NCBI GenBank assembly: GCA_964389575.1
Contig: CAYMFF010000076.1
Location: 1 to 11,681, forward strand
Reading direction: 5' to 3'
From: JAGNRR01 sp964389575
GTDB taxonomy: Bacteria > Bacteroidota > Bacteroidia > Chitinophagales > Chitinophagaceae
DNA length: 11,681 nt
The number at the start of each line of letters is the position of its first letter. Position 1 is the first letter of the stretch. Both the position numbers and the translations under genes were made by a program. Below the pieces are notes generated by a model, which made no database searches, was not told where the DNA came from, and saw only the letters and a program-made list of their open reading frames with translations. Shown in pieces: positions 1-6,319 of the stretch.

Positions 1-85
1 TAACCACCGCCATCGGGGTGCTGTCGTCTTTGTGAAAAAGAACTTTGAGTCCATTGTCTAATGTGAATTTTTCGAAGTTTATCAT
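1..85 (-). CDS. M16 family (pitrilysin/insulinase-like) zinc peptidase, N-terminal fragment
   Basis: The gene starts at an ATG (positions 85-83 on the minus strand) and runs off the left edge after 28 codons. The visible start contains FTLDNGLKVLFHKD followed by STPMAVV. This is the usual first beta-strand pair of M16 peptidases, where a 'LxNGLxV' strand is followed by a strand leading towards the HxxEH zinc site, which would lie beyond the window. There is no signal peptide, so the product is probably cytoplasmic, unlike the M16 protein at 6320-9139. The gene lies 60 bases downstream of the purF stop on the same strand with no convincing terminator between, so co-transcription is plausible. 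Whether it is catalytically active or a small single-domain M16 protein cannot be judged from this fragment. Confidence 0.8.
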   Translation of the reverse strand, partial: MINFEKFTLDNGLKVLFHKDDSTPMAVV

Positions 86-145
86 TCTTAATTTTAGTTT
101 TAACTTTTTATCGTTGGATAATAATTGTTCAACAATAAAATCTAT

Positions 146-1990
146 TTAATACCCCCGTTCTGTTTTTCCTTCCATGTAATTCATAAAGGCTTTATTCACT
201 ACCACGTTACCACCTTTGGTAGGGTAGTCACCAGTAAAATACCAATCACCTTTATTGTTCGGACAAGCTTTGTGCAAACCTTCAATACGCTGATAGACCA
301 CATTTACTTTGGCATTGACATCATCTTCTTTAAGCATTTTTGCAATCTTTGCACTGATCTGATCGGGGTCATAATTGGCGTAAATCTCTTTGACAAAATT
401 CTCACTATCTAATTTATTGGCTTTTTCAGCTTGCAAACATTTGGCATAAACTTCTTTTGGTAAATTGGCATGTTCACTTTCTTGCAGTAACTGCATAGCC
501 GCCTGAAAGGCAATAAATTCACCCATTTTACTCATGTCAATTCCATAGCAATCGGGGTATCGGATTTGAGGAGCACTAGAGACTACTATGATTCGTTTTG
601 GTCCCAATCGGTCTAACATTCTAATGATACTTTCACGAAGTGTTGTGCCGCGCACAATAGAATCATCAATCACAACCAAGGTGTCAATGCCACGTCTTAC
701 TTTACCATAGGTAATGTCATAAACGTGTTGAACCATTTCTTTACGAGCACTGTCTTGCGTGATAAAGGTTCGCATTTTTACATCCTTTATTGCTATTTTT
801 TCAATCCGTACTCTTCTGTGAATCATTTCTTGAAGCTTCTCATCAGTTACTTCGTCCCATGATTTTATGCGGTCTACTTTTATATTATTCAAATAAGCTT
901 CGGCGCCTTTTATCAAACCAAAGAAAGATGTTTCGGCAGTATTGGGTATAAAAGAGAAAATGGTATTCTTTAAATCAAAGTCAATCATCTCTAGTACTTT
1001 TTGCGATAGCTGACGACCTAAATTTTTTCGTTCTTCATAAATGTCTGCATCGCTACCACGGCTAAAATAAATGCGCTCAAAACTACAAGAAAGCCGTTCG
1101 GCTTCAGGCAGGATTCGTTCCAAGGTGTAGTTGCCCGCTTTGTCAATTAATAGAGCATGACCCGCTGGTAATTCTTTTACTTCTTCTTGTTGTACATTAA
1201 AGGCCGTCATAATGGCTGGACGTTCACTAGCAGTTACAATGATCTCAGGAGAGATGTAGTAAAACATGGGTCGAATTGCATGTGCATCTCGAAAGCAGAA
1301 ACTTTCACCATCACCTACCATTCCAGCCACTGCATAGCCACCGTCAAATAGCGCATTGCTTTGGCTTAGTACTTCTTTCCAGTTTGCTTTTCCGTTTGCT
1401 TCAATATTTTCTCGCAACTTATGATGAATGGTTTCCATCATGGCAGCTAAATCACTGTCTAAGTTCGCATTATTTAAAACTTCTTCCGGAAGATATTGAT
1501 GCAGCTCTTTCGTGTTGACCAAGTTAAAATTTCCGGCCAGGACAATGTTCTTTTCTTTTTCTACATCAGACTTTAAAAACGGGTGACAATAATCTATATT
1601 GTTTCTTCCCTGTGTTCCATATCGAAGGTGACCAATCATTACTTCTCCTAACGCTTTTAAATGGCCTTTGAGCATGTCGGGCCTATTTAAAATATCTGGA
1701 AATTGCTTTTGCAACTCTTCCATTTCCTCATTGACTGTTCCAAAAATATCTGCGATAGATTGTTTTTTGATACTTCGTTTTCGGGACACATATGGATAAC
1801 CATCTTGTACATCCAGTTTTACCGAAGCGATCCCTGCACCATCTTGCCCACGGTTATGTTGTTTCTCCATAAGGAGATATAATTTATTGAGTCCGTAGAG
1901 TGCCGTACCATATTTTTCATGGTAAAATGAGATGGGCTTGCGTAGGCGAATGAAGGTAATCCCGCATTCGTGTTTTATGGCATCTGACAT
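146..1990 (-). CDS. purF: Amidophosphoribosyltransferase (glutamine PRPP amidotransferase), long Bacteroidota form
   Basis: This enzyme catalyses the first committed step of de novo purine synthesis, making phosphoribosylamine from PRPP and glutamine in the cytoplasm. Numbered from the chosen ATG at 1990, the protein has 614 residues. The N-terminal glutaminase (Ntn-hydrolase) domain carries the nucleophile Cys9 in KHECGI after an eight-residue propeptide, HNRGQDGAG (about 45-53) and GHLRYGT (about 120-126). The phosphoribosyltransferase domain carries the PRPP loop VVIDDSIVRGTTL (about 439-451). Classical PurF proteins have about 470-505 residues. The surplus lies in an insert before the PRPP loop and a C-terminal extension of roughly 100 residues. 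A TTG six codons upstream (2008) is in frame, but it lies inside the -7 promoter element and would make the propeptide odd, so I reject it. The M16 fragment lies downstream. Confidence 0.9.
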   Translation of the reverse strand: MSDAIKHECGITFIRLRKPISFYHEKYGTALYGLNKLYLLMEKQHNRGQDGAGIASVKLDVQDGYPYVSRKRSIKKQSIADIFGTVNEEMEELQKQFPDILNRPDMLKGHLKALGEVMIGHLRYGTQGRNNIDYCHPFLKSDVEKEKNIVLAGNFNLVNTKELHQYLPEEVLNNANLDSDLAAMMETIHHKLRENIEANGKANWKEVLSQSNALFDGGYAVAGMVGDGESFCFRDAHAIRPMFYYISPEIIVTASERPAIMTAFNVQQEEVKELPAGHALLIDKAGNYTLERILPEAERLSCSFERIYFSRGSDADIYEERKNLGRQLSQKVLEMIDFDLKNTIFSFIPNTAETSFFGLIKGAEAYLNNIKVDRIKSWDEVTDEKLQEMIHRRVRIEKIAIKDVKMRTFITQDSARKEMVQHVYDITYGKVRRGIDTLVVIDDSIVRGTTLRESIIRMLDRLGPKRIIVVSSAPQIRYPDCYGIDMSKMGEFIAFQAAMQLLQESEHANLPKEVYAKCLQAEKANKLDSENFVKEIYANYDPDQISAKIAKMLKEDDVNAKVNVVYQRIEGLHKACPNNKGDWYFTGDYPTKGGNVVVNKAFMNYMEGKTERGY

Positions 1991-2005
1991 AACTTGTAAA
2001 GAGTG

Positions 2006-2013
2006 CAAAGATA
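2006..2013 (-). promoter_or_regulatory. -7 promoter element of purF (TATCTTTG)
   Basis: The minus strand reads TATCTTTG, an exact match to the Bacteroidota primary sigma factor -7 element TAnnTTTG. It ends 15 bases upstream of the ATG, which implies a leader of only about 10 nucleotides. I see no convincing -33 TTTG at the usual 19-21 base spacing. Its overlap with the alternative TTG codon at 2008 supports the ATG at 1990 as the real start. Confidence 0.6.
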
Positions 2014-2106
2014 GAATTTGCTTTACTAAAGTGAGGGTTATTCAACATAGAATGTCAGTTATTTTGACTGTTTATTTCAATACATTAGAAAGCCAAAGCA
2101 GATTCG

Positions 2107-2114
2107 TATCTTTA
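2107..2114 (+). promoter_or_regulatory. Probable -7 promoter element of the NTR-like gene (TATCTTTA)
   Basis: TATCTTTA differs from TAnnTTTG only at its last base and is followed directly by G. It lies 7 bases before the TTG proposed as the start of the NTR-like gene. The transcript would therefore begin at or almost at that codon, making it leaderless, or would carry a leader of about 27 bases if translation began at the ATG at 2149. No -33 element is clear. Confidence 0.35.
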
Positions 2115-2121
2115 GAACGAT

Positions 2122-2685
2122 TTGTATTTTTCTAAATCTTTTATAATAATGCTTGTTTTGCTAGGATTGGGGGTGGATTCATCAGCTTGCCGTTGTTCTA
2201 ATATACTGGAAGTCAAAAAGGCTATCCATAATGCAGACTTAGTCGTTACTGGAAAAATACTAGATGCTAAAGTAGTCACAATATGGTCGGATACTAGTGT
2301 GGCAGTCTCTTGGTTTGCCATTGTTCTAAATAAGGGGATAATAAATTCTACCATGGTTTTTCCTGACTGGATATCCGATGTCAATTTTACAACAATCCAA
2401 AAGGCTGATTATAGAACTGAAGTAATTAAAAATTATAAAGGAGGTGTAGGGATTGATACTGTAATTATTAGAACGGGTTTTGGACATGGAGATTGTGGTT
2501 TTGAATTTAAAAAAGGACAACGATATCTAATCTTTGCCAACGATGAGGAACGGGTAAAATATTATGGACGAGAATCTTCTCAAACGAATAATGTGACTAA
2601 AAATATTTTTAGAACATCGATTTGTTACCGTACCAAAGAATTATCATTTGCCAATGAGGATATAGCCATACTAGAAAATAAATAA
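2122..2685 (+). CDS. Exported TIMP/netrin-like (NTR) domain protein
   Basis: A protein of 187 residues with an N-terminal signal segment: Lys5 then the hydrophobic run FIIMLVLLGLGV, ending in SSA before Cys23. Cleavage there would give a mature protein beginning Cys-Arg-Cys. All four cysteines (23, 25, 125, 168) match the core pattern of the NTR fold in TIMPs and their bacterial relatives: an N-terminal CxC, a 'DCG' in mid-protein and a C-terminal Cys, paired first-to-third and second-to-fourth. Other family-like elements are ADLVVTGKI (39-47), VIKNYKG (101-107), DCGFEFKKGQRYLIFA (124-139) and a final SIC. The start is TTG; the only nearby ATG (2149) would leave a signal peptide of 13 residues with no positive charge. 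An in-frame TAG at 2113 excludes a longer protein. The role is unknown; protease inhibition is only suggested by the fold. It could also be a lipoprotein, although the lipobox is poor. Confidence 0.7.
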   Translation: MYFSKSFIIMLVLLGLGVDSSACRCSNILEVKKAIHNADLVVTGKILDAKVVTIWSDTSVAVSWFAIVLNKGIINSTMVFPDWISDVNFTTIQKADYRTEVIKNYKGGVGIDTVIIRTGFGHGDCGFEFKKGQRYLIFANDEERVKYYGRESSQTNNVTKNIFRTSICYRTKELSFANEDIAILENK

Positions 2686-2696
2686 CTTGTTTAAGA

Positions 2697-3668
2697 TTAG
2701 AAAAGCATTAGCAACAACCAAATAATCACAAGTTGAATTGCGAAAATAAGTACACCGAATTTCATTGCTTTTTGGCCTGAGTCAATCAGCTGTTTTAAGC
2801 TTACTTTTAAACCAATAGCTGCCATGGCAATTATCAATAAAAAGTTGCCGCCAAATTTTAATACATCGAGAAGTTCTTTTGGCAGCGACACTATGGAAAC
2901 CAAAATAGTAATAGCAATAAATAGCCATAGATATAAGGGCAATTTAAAATAACTCATCAAGCTTCTTTTTTTACCTGCTTGAACTAGGACATTAAAAAAT
3001 ATAATGGCCGGTGTTAGCAATGCAACACGAGCCATTTTGATTGTTAACGCATTTTCTCCAATACTTGCATTCTCCATGCTAAAACCGGCTCCCATAACAT
3101 TGCCAACCGAATGTAAACTGGCTCCGATATATACACTGCTATCCAAGTCAGACACTTCAAAATAGCGTAAAGCAAAAGGCATAATAACCATGCCGACACT
3201 ACCAATTAAGTTTACAATAGCTATGGCAATGCCCGTGTCTTCTGTGTTTTTGGTTACTGATGGAGCCAAGGCGGCAATGGCCGAACTGCCACATATGGCT
3301 GTGCCAAATCCCACGAGCCAACCAGCCGATGCTGGACAACTTACTTTTTTAGAAATGAAGACGGTTAATAATAGAACTAACAGAATCGTAATGCCTATCA
3401 GGGCAAAATTAGAAGGACCAATTGCTTGTATGTCAGAAAAGCTGATACTAAACGCTAACAGGACAATAGAAGCTTCAAGAATTTTAGAACTTGAAAATTT
3501 GATGCCCGATGCGAAGTCTGTTGGAAGTTTAATTATGTTTCCAATAAGAACACCTAGTATAAAACTGAGAATTACACCATTAATTCCTGGAACATAAGGA
3601 GCGATTAGATAGGAAAACAACCCAACTAAAAACGATAATAATATGCCTTTGATGAGTTGTGTCTTCAA
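2697..3668 (-). CDS. YeiH/UPF0324 family putative sulfate (sulfur anion) exporter
   Basis: An integral inner-membrane protein of 323 residues with about nine or ten hydrophobic segments. Family hallmarks are GTAICGSSAIAALAP (122-136), GASLHSVGNVMGAG (182-195) and KMARVALLTP (211-220). These are diagnostic of the 'conserved hypothetical protein 698' family, which includes E. coli YeiH and is annotated, on thin experimental evidence, as a sulfate exporter. The length is close to the family norm. The only usable start is a TTG six bases after the rhodanese stop codon, so translation probably depends on coupling to that gene. It is the last gene of a three-gene operon with the rhodanese and the DUF2892-like protein, which supports a role in moving sulfur compounds. 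It converges with the NTR-like gene, only 11 bases away, and no terminator hairpin is visible between them. Confidence 0.85.
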   Translation of the reverse strand: MKTQLIKGILLSFLVGLFSYLIAPYVPGINGVILSFILGVLIGNIIKLPTDFASGIKFSSSKILEASIVLLAFSISFSDIQAIGPSNFALIGITILLVLLLTVFISKKVSCPASAGWLVGFGTAICGSSAIAALAPSVTKNTEDTGIAIAIVNLIGSVGMVIMPFALRYFEVSDLDSSVYIGASLHSVGNVMGAGFSMENASIGENALTIKMARVALLTPAIIFFNVLVQAGKKRSLMSYFKLPLYLWLFIAITILVSIVSLPKELLDVLKFGGNFLLIIAMAAIGLKVSLKQLIDSGQKAMKFGVLIFAIQLVIIWLLLMLF

Positions 3669-3674
3669 CGATAA

Positions 3675-4052
3675 TTATCTTATGTTTTCTTGAGAAACCG
3701 CAGAGATACCTCCTTTGAGCTCGAATAGATTCTTAAAACCTTTTTTGGACATTGCATTTATTGCCTTTGTACTTCGGTTGCCACTGCGACAATAAACAAC
3801 GTAGGTTTTTTCTTTATCCAACGCACTAATTTGAGTATCAAAATCTGAGTTTTTGTAATCAATAAACTTCGTAGTTCCTTTTACATAACCTTTAGCTACT
3901 TCGCCTGGCGTTCTGACATCAAGCACTACTACATCCTCCTGACTGCTCATTGCTAGCAATTTGCTTTCGTTTATTTGGTTTATGTTTTCCTTGGATGTAC
4001 TACAAGCCATTATCAAGCTCATACTTAAAATACTGAGTATCGTTTTTATCAT
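3675..4052 (-). CDS. Rhodanese-like single-domain lipoprotein
   Basis: The protein has 125 residues. A lipoprotein signal (MIKTILSILSMSLIMAC) places lipidated Cys17 after the lipobox LIMAC, so it should be anchored in the envelope outside the cytoplasm. The rhodanese domain follows: VVVLDVRTPGEVAKGYVKGT (41-60, with the conserved Asp45 and Arg47) and the active-site loop CRSGNRS with catalytic Cys88. Rhodaneses carry sulfane sulfur as a Cys-persulfide. The end is slightly abnormal: after ELKGGISA the usual Trp and the last helix are replaced by a short VSQENIR tail. The gene sits 5 bases downstream of the DUF2892-like gene and 6 bases upstream of the YeiH-like gene, so the three are surely co-transcribed. 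In E. coli YgaP the same rhodanese and DUF2892 parts are fused in one protein that faces the cytoplasm; here they are separate. Confidence 0.9.
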   Translation of the reverse strand: MIKTILSILSMSLIMACSTSKENINQINESKLLAMSSQEDVVVLDVRTPGEVAKGYVKGTTKFIDYKNSDFDTQISALDKEKTYVVYCRSGNRSTKAINAMSKKGFKNLFELKGGISAVSQENIR

Positions 4053-4057
4053 TGTAT

Positions 4058-4309
4058 TTATTTTATTTCTTCGAAATCTATAGTTTTAGTTTCATGGCTA
4101 CTTTCAGAATAATTAGTTTTCACTTCGCAACCAGCATTAAAAAGTGCTTTATAAACAAAGTAGATCCCAGCTCCAAGAATTAAATATTCCATTGAACTTA
4201 GATTGGAATTTTTCCATGCATTGACAAAATTAAAAATAGCCCAAGCACCAACAATGAGTCGTATCCATCTCATTAAATACCATGGTGTATTAAATATCTT
4301 TTGAAGCAC
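4058..4309 (-). CDS. Small membrane protein, DUF2892/YgaP transmembrane-domain-like
   Basis: This protein has 83 residues, with two probable membrane helices (about 13-31 and 40-58), the motif RWIRLIVGAWAIFNF before and within the first, and ALFNAGC with Cys61 at the end of the second. An acidic soluble tail of about 22 residues follows. The arrangement 'R..R...G', two helices and a terminal Cys resembles DUF2892, the membrane part of YgaP-type rhodaneses. The rhodanese directly downstream (5-base gap) strengthens the match. It heads the operon with the rhodanese and YeiH-like genes. The start is uncertain: the GTG at 4309 gives a plausible N-terminus (MLQKIFNTPWYLMRW), while the ATG at 4273 would start at MRWIRL and leave room for a leader. 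A helper role in persulfide or sulfide handling is inferred from context. Confidence 0.7.
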   Translation of the reverse strand: MLQKIFNTPWYLMRWIRLIVGAWAIFNFVNAWKNSNLSSMEYLILGAGIYFVYKALFNAGCEVKTNYSESSHETKTIDFEEIK

Positions 4310-4401
4310 GCTGTAAATTTAGTGTAAACTATAAGAAATGAAATAGATTATTATGTTTAAAGAATGCCGGAGAGATGCTCTATAAAGAATCAATGCTTTT
4401 G

Positions 4402-4409
4402 TATTTTTG
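4402..4409 (+). promoter_or_regulatory. -7 promoter element (TATTTTTG) of the 4428 gene
   Basis: An exact TAnnTTTG match ending 18 bases before the ATG at 4428, predicting a short leader of about 12 nucleotides. No clear -33 TTTG is seen upstream. It lies in the 118-base divergent region shared with the DUF2892-rhodanese-YeiH operon, whose own promoter I cannot place: TAAATTTA, one mismatch, lies very close to the GTG. Confidence 0.6.
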
Positions 4410-4427
4410 TAAGCAAAATACATTTTT

Positions 4428-4787
4428 ATGAAAGCACATCAAGCAAGTCTCATTAATGCCATTTTACTAATCGGTTTAAGCCTTTGGGGCTACTTTGGTT
4501 CAGAAACTCCTTCCAAAACCGCTTTTATACCAACGATTGTTGGGGTCCTTTTGTTGGCCATGAACCCTGGTGTGCGAAAAGAGAATAAGGTGATAGCGCA
4601 CATAGCCGTTATTTTGACATTTGTAATACTTTTAGGACTGATTAAGCCTTTTATTGGAGCTGTTAGTAGAGAGGACTATTCTGCAGAACTTCGAATCGGA
4701 GTGATGTTGGTTTCAACCATATTTGCTCTAGGAGCATTTATGAGAAGTTTTATGAGAAACCGTAAGGCGCGCAAATCGGCAGCCTAA
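4428..4787 (+). CDS. Small four-helix membrane protein, function unknown
   Basis: The protein has 119 residues and four probable membrane helices at about 8-23, 31-45, 55-75 and 88-108, with a strongly basic C-terminus (RNRKARKS). The loop between the first two helices contains GYFGSETPSKTAFIP, and the second is followed by NPGVRKENK. The basic segments after helices 2 and 4 suggest both termini in the cytoplasm. The sequence resembles conserved hypothetical membrane proteins I have seen in Bacteroidota, but I know no function for them. The ATG start is supported by the -7 element at 4402-4409, and no Shine-Dalgarno site is present. The TPR gene follows on the same strand after 80 bases, which is wide enough for its own promoter, so an operon is not certain. 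Confidence 0.75.
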   Translation: MKAHQASLINAILLIGLSLWGYFGSETPSKTAFIPTIVGVLLLAMNPGVRKENKVIAHIAVILTFVILLGLIKPFIGAVSREDYSAELRIGVMLVSTIFALGAFMRSFMRNRKARKSAA

Positions 4788-4867
4788 CTTATTCAGAACC
4801 TTTTATTATTGTAGATAAAGAGACTTTTTAAGCTACTTAGTTTTAATTAGATTTACTCTCATATCGT

Positions 4868-6286
4868 ATGTTTAGCAACGAAGATCATAATGACTTTAAA
4901 GATATTGAATTCCTAAAAGAGGAATTTGATAAAATGAAAAGAGGGAGTGCGCATAAAGCATTACATGAGGATGATTTTGAAGCATTGATCGATCATTTTG
5001 AAATTTTTGGAGATACTGAAAATTGGAAATTGGCTTGTGAAATGTCCACAGAAATTTTCCCTTTTTCGATTGGATTAATGATGCGCAAGGCAGAATGGTT
5101 TTTAGCTCAGAAGAAGCCTATGATGGCTTTAGCCATAGTTGAAAAACTAAAGAATAAAACGATTGGAGATTTAGATAGTCTCTTATTACATGCTGAGATT
5201 TTATTAGAATGTGATAAAGCGAATGAGGCTATTATTTTGTTAGAAGATGAATTTGAAAAGTATAACGATACGGATCAAGTTTTTATCTTGATGGAATTGG
5301 CTGAGGTGTATGATGAGCAAACTGAATTTGAAAAAGTATATGCAACACTTAAAAGAGCTTTAACTATTAATCCGCAATATGATGACGCCCTAGTGCGCAT
5401 GTGTTTTTGGGCCGATGTCACCAAGCAGCAAGCAGATTGCATACAGTTTCATCAGAAAATTATTGACGATTATCCGCTCTATGCGGCTGGCTGGTATAAT
5501 TTGGGTTTGCTTTTTCAAAGTATCAAAGATTTTAAGCAAGCGATAGAATCTTATGAAAACTGTTTAGCAATAGATACTTCTTATGAATATGCGCTACGAA
5601 ACTTGGGTGAATGTTATATTCAAACCGAGGATTTTGATAAGGCGATTTCTATACTGGAGGAACATATCGAAACTGCGAAAACAGAAGACGTGATTTTAGA
5701 AACCTTAGCCTTTTGTTGGGAGCATAAAAAGCAATATGCTAAAGCTCGATATTATTATCGAAAGTCCTCTAGTTTAAACCCAGAAGATGACTCTATTTTT
5801 TATAAAATTGGATTAACGTATACCAAAGAGCGATCTTGGCAAAAAGCAATAAAATCGTTCTCGGTAGCTGTTCATTTAGATAATACTAATGATGCGTATT
5901 GCTTAGCCTTGGGAAATTGCTTACTAGAAACTGAAGCTTCTGAAGAAGCCTTAGTGTGTTTTTTGAAAGCAGTAGAATTAGCACCCAATCAGTTCGCCAA
6001 TTGGGAGGCGTTAATTTACGCATTATATAAGGCCGATTATCTGAATGAAGCACTAGTGCAAATAGAAGAAGGCATAAAGGCCTGTGGCAATCGTATAGAA
6101 TTCGAGTATTTCAAATCGGGTATTTATTTAGCACTTGGAAAAACGAAAGATGCAATTTTATTTTTTGAAAATGCATTGATAATTGATATTGCCATGGCTA
6201 ATTGTTTAAATGCATTGGACAAGGAAATTTTACTGCATCCGTTGTTTGCTGAAATATATATTCAATATAAAAAAGAGAGCCAATAA
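4868..6286 (+). CDS. Cytoplasmic tetratricopeptide repeat (TPR) protein
   Basis: A protein of 472 residues with no signal peptide or membrane segment. After an acidic N-terminal region (1-65), helical repeats of about 34 residues run almost to the end. The clearest TPR units are at about 136-170, 205-238 (AGWYNLGLLFQSIKDFKQAI), 239-272, 273-306, 307-340, 341-374, 375-408 and 409-442, many with the typical pattern W/Y-LG-Y-A and a closing P or D. Weaker units occupy 68-134, giving about eleven in all. TPR arrays bind protein partners; which partner is not visible here. A candidate -7 element with one mismatch (TAGATTTA, 4848-4855) precedes the ATG by 12 bases. The stop codon lies in the loop of the terminator hairpin of the convergent M16 gene. 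Confidence 0.85.
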   Translation: MFSNEDHNDFKDIEFLKEEFDKMKRGSAHKALHEDDFEALIDHFEIFGDTENWKLACEMSTEIFPFSIGLMMRKAEWFLAQKKPMMALAIVEKLKNKTIGDLDSLLLHAEILLECDKANEAIILLEDEFEKYNDTDQVFILMELAEVYDEQTEFEKVYATLKRALTINPQYDDALVRMCFWADVTKQQADCIQFHQKIIDDYPLYAAGWYNLGLLFQSIKDFKQAIESYENCLAIDTSYEYALRNLGECYIQTEDFDKAISILEEHIETAKTEDVILETLAFCWEHKKQYAKARYYYRKSSSLNPEDDSIFYKIGLTYTKERSWQKAIKSFSVAVHLDNTNDAYCLALGNCLLETEASEEALVCFLKAVELAPNQFANWEALIYALYKADYLNEALVQIEEGIKACGNRIEFEYFKSGIYLALGKTKDAILFFENALIIDIAMANCLNALDKEILLHPLFAEIYIQYKKESQ

Positions 6287-6295
6287 AGGCTCTCT
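6269..6295 (-). terminator. Rho-independent terminator of the M16 peptidase gene, overlapping the end of the TPR gene
   Basis: A perfect 8-base-pair stem, AGAGAGCC at 6274-6281 with GGCTCTCT at 6288-6295, encloses a six-base loop. Read on the minus strand the stem is followed by TTTTTT (6274-6269), the canonical intrinsic terminator form. It begins 25 bases after the M16 stop codon. On the plus strand the hairpin is followed by CTCAATTAT, so it should terminate poorly in that direction. The TPR stop codon TAA (6284-6286) lies in the loop. Confidence 0.8.
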
Positions 6296-6319
6296 CTCAA
6301 TTATAGTCTAAGTTAATTT

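Noticed and set aside
124..136. Palindrome ATTGTTCAACAAT between purF and the M16 fragment, considered as a terminator
   Set aside because: The stem is AT-rich with a one-base loop and is not followed by a T-tract on the minus strand, so it is unlikely to terminate transcription.
2112..2384. Open frame of 90 codons antisense to the NTR-like gene
   Set aside because: No recognisable protein features. The plus-strand frame has a signal peptide and a family-specific cysteine pattern.
3190..3597. Open frame of 135 codons antisense to the YeiH-like gene
   Set aside because: It mirrors a strongly recognisable transporter gene and its translation has no family resemblance.
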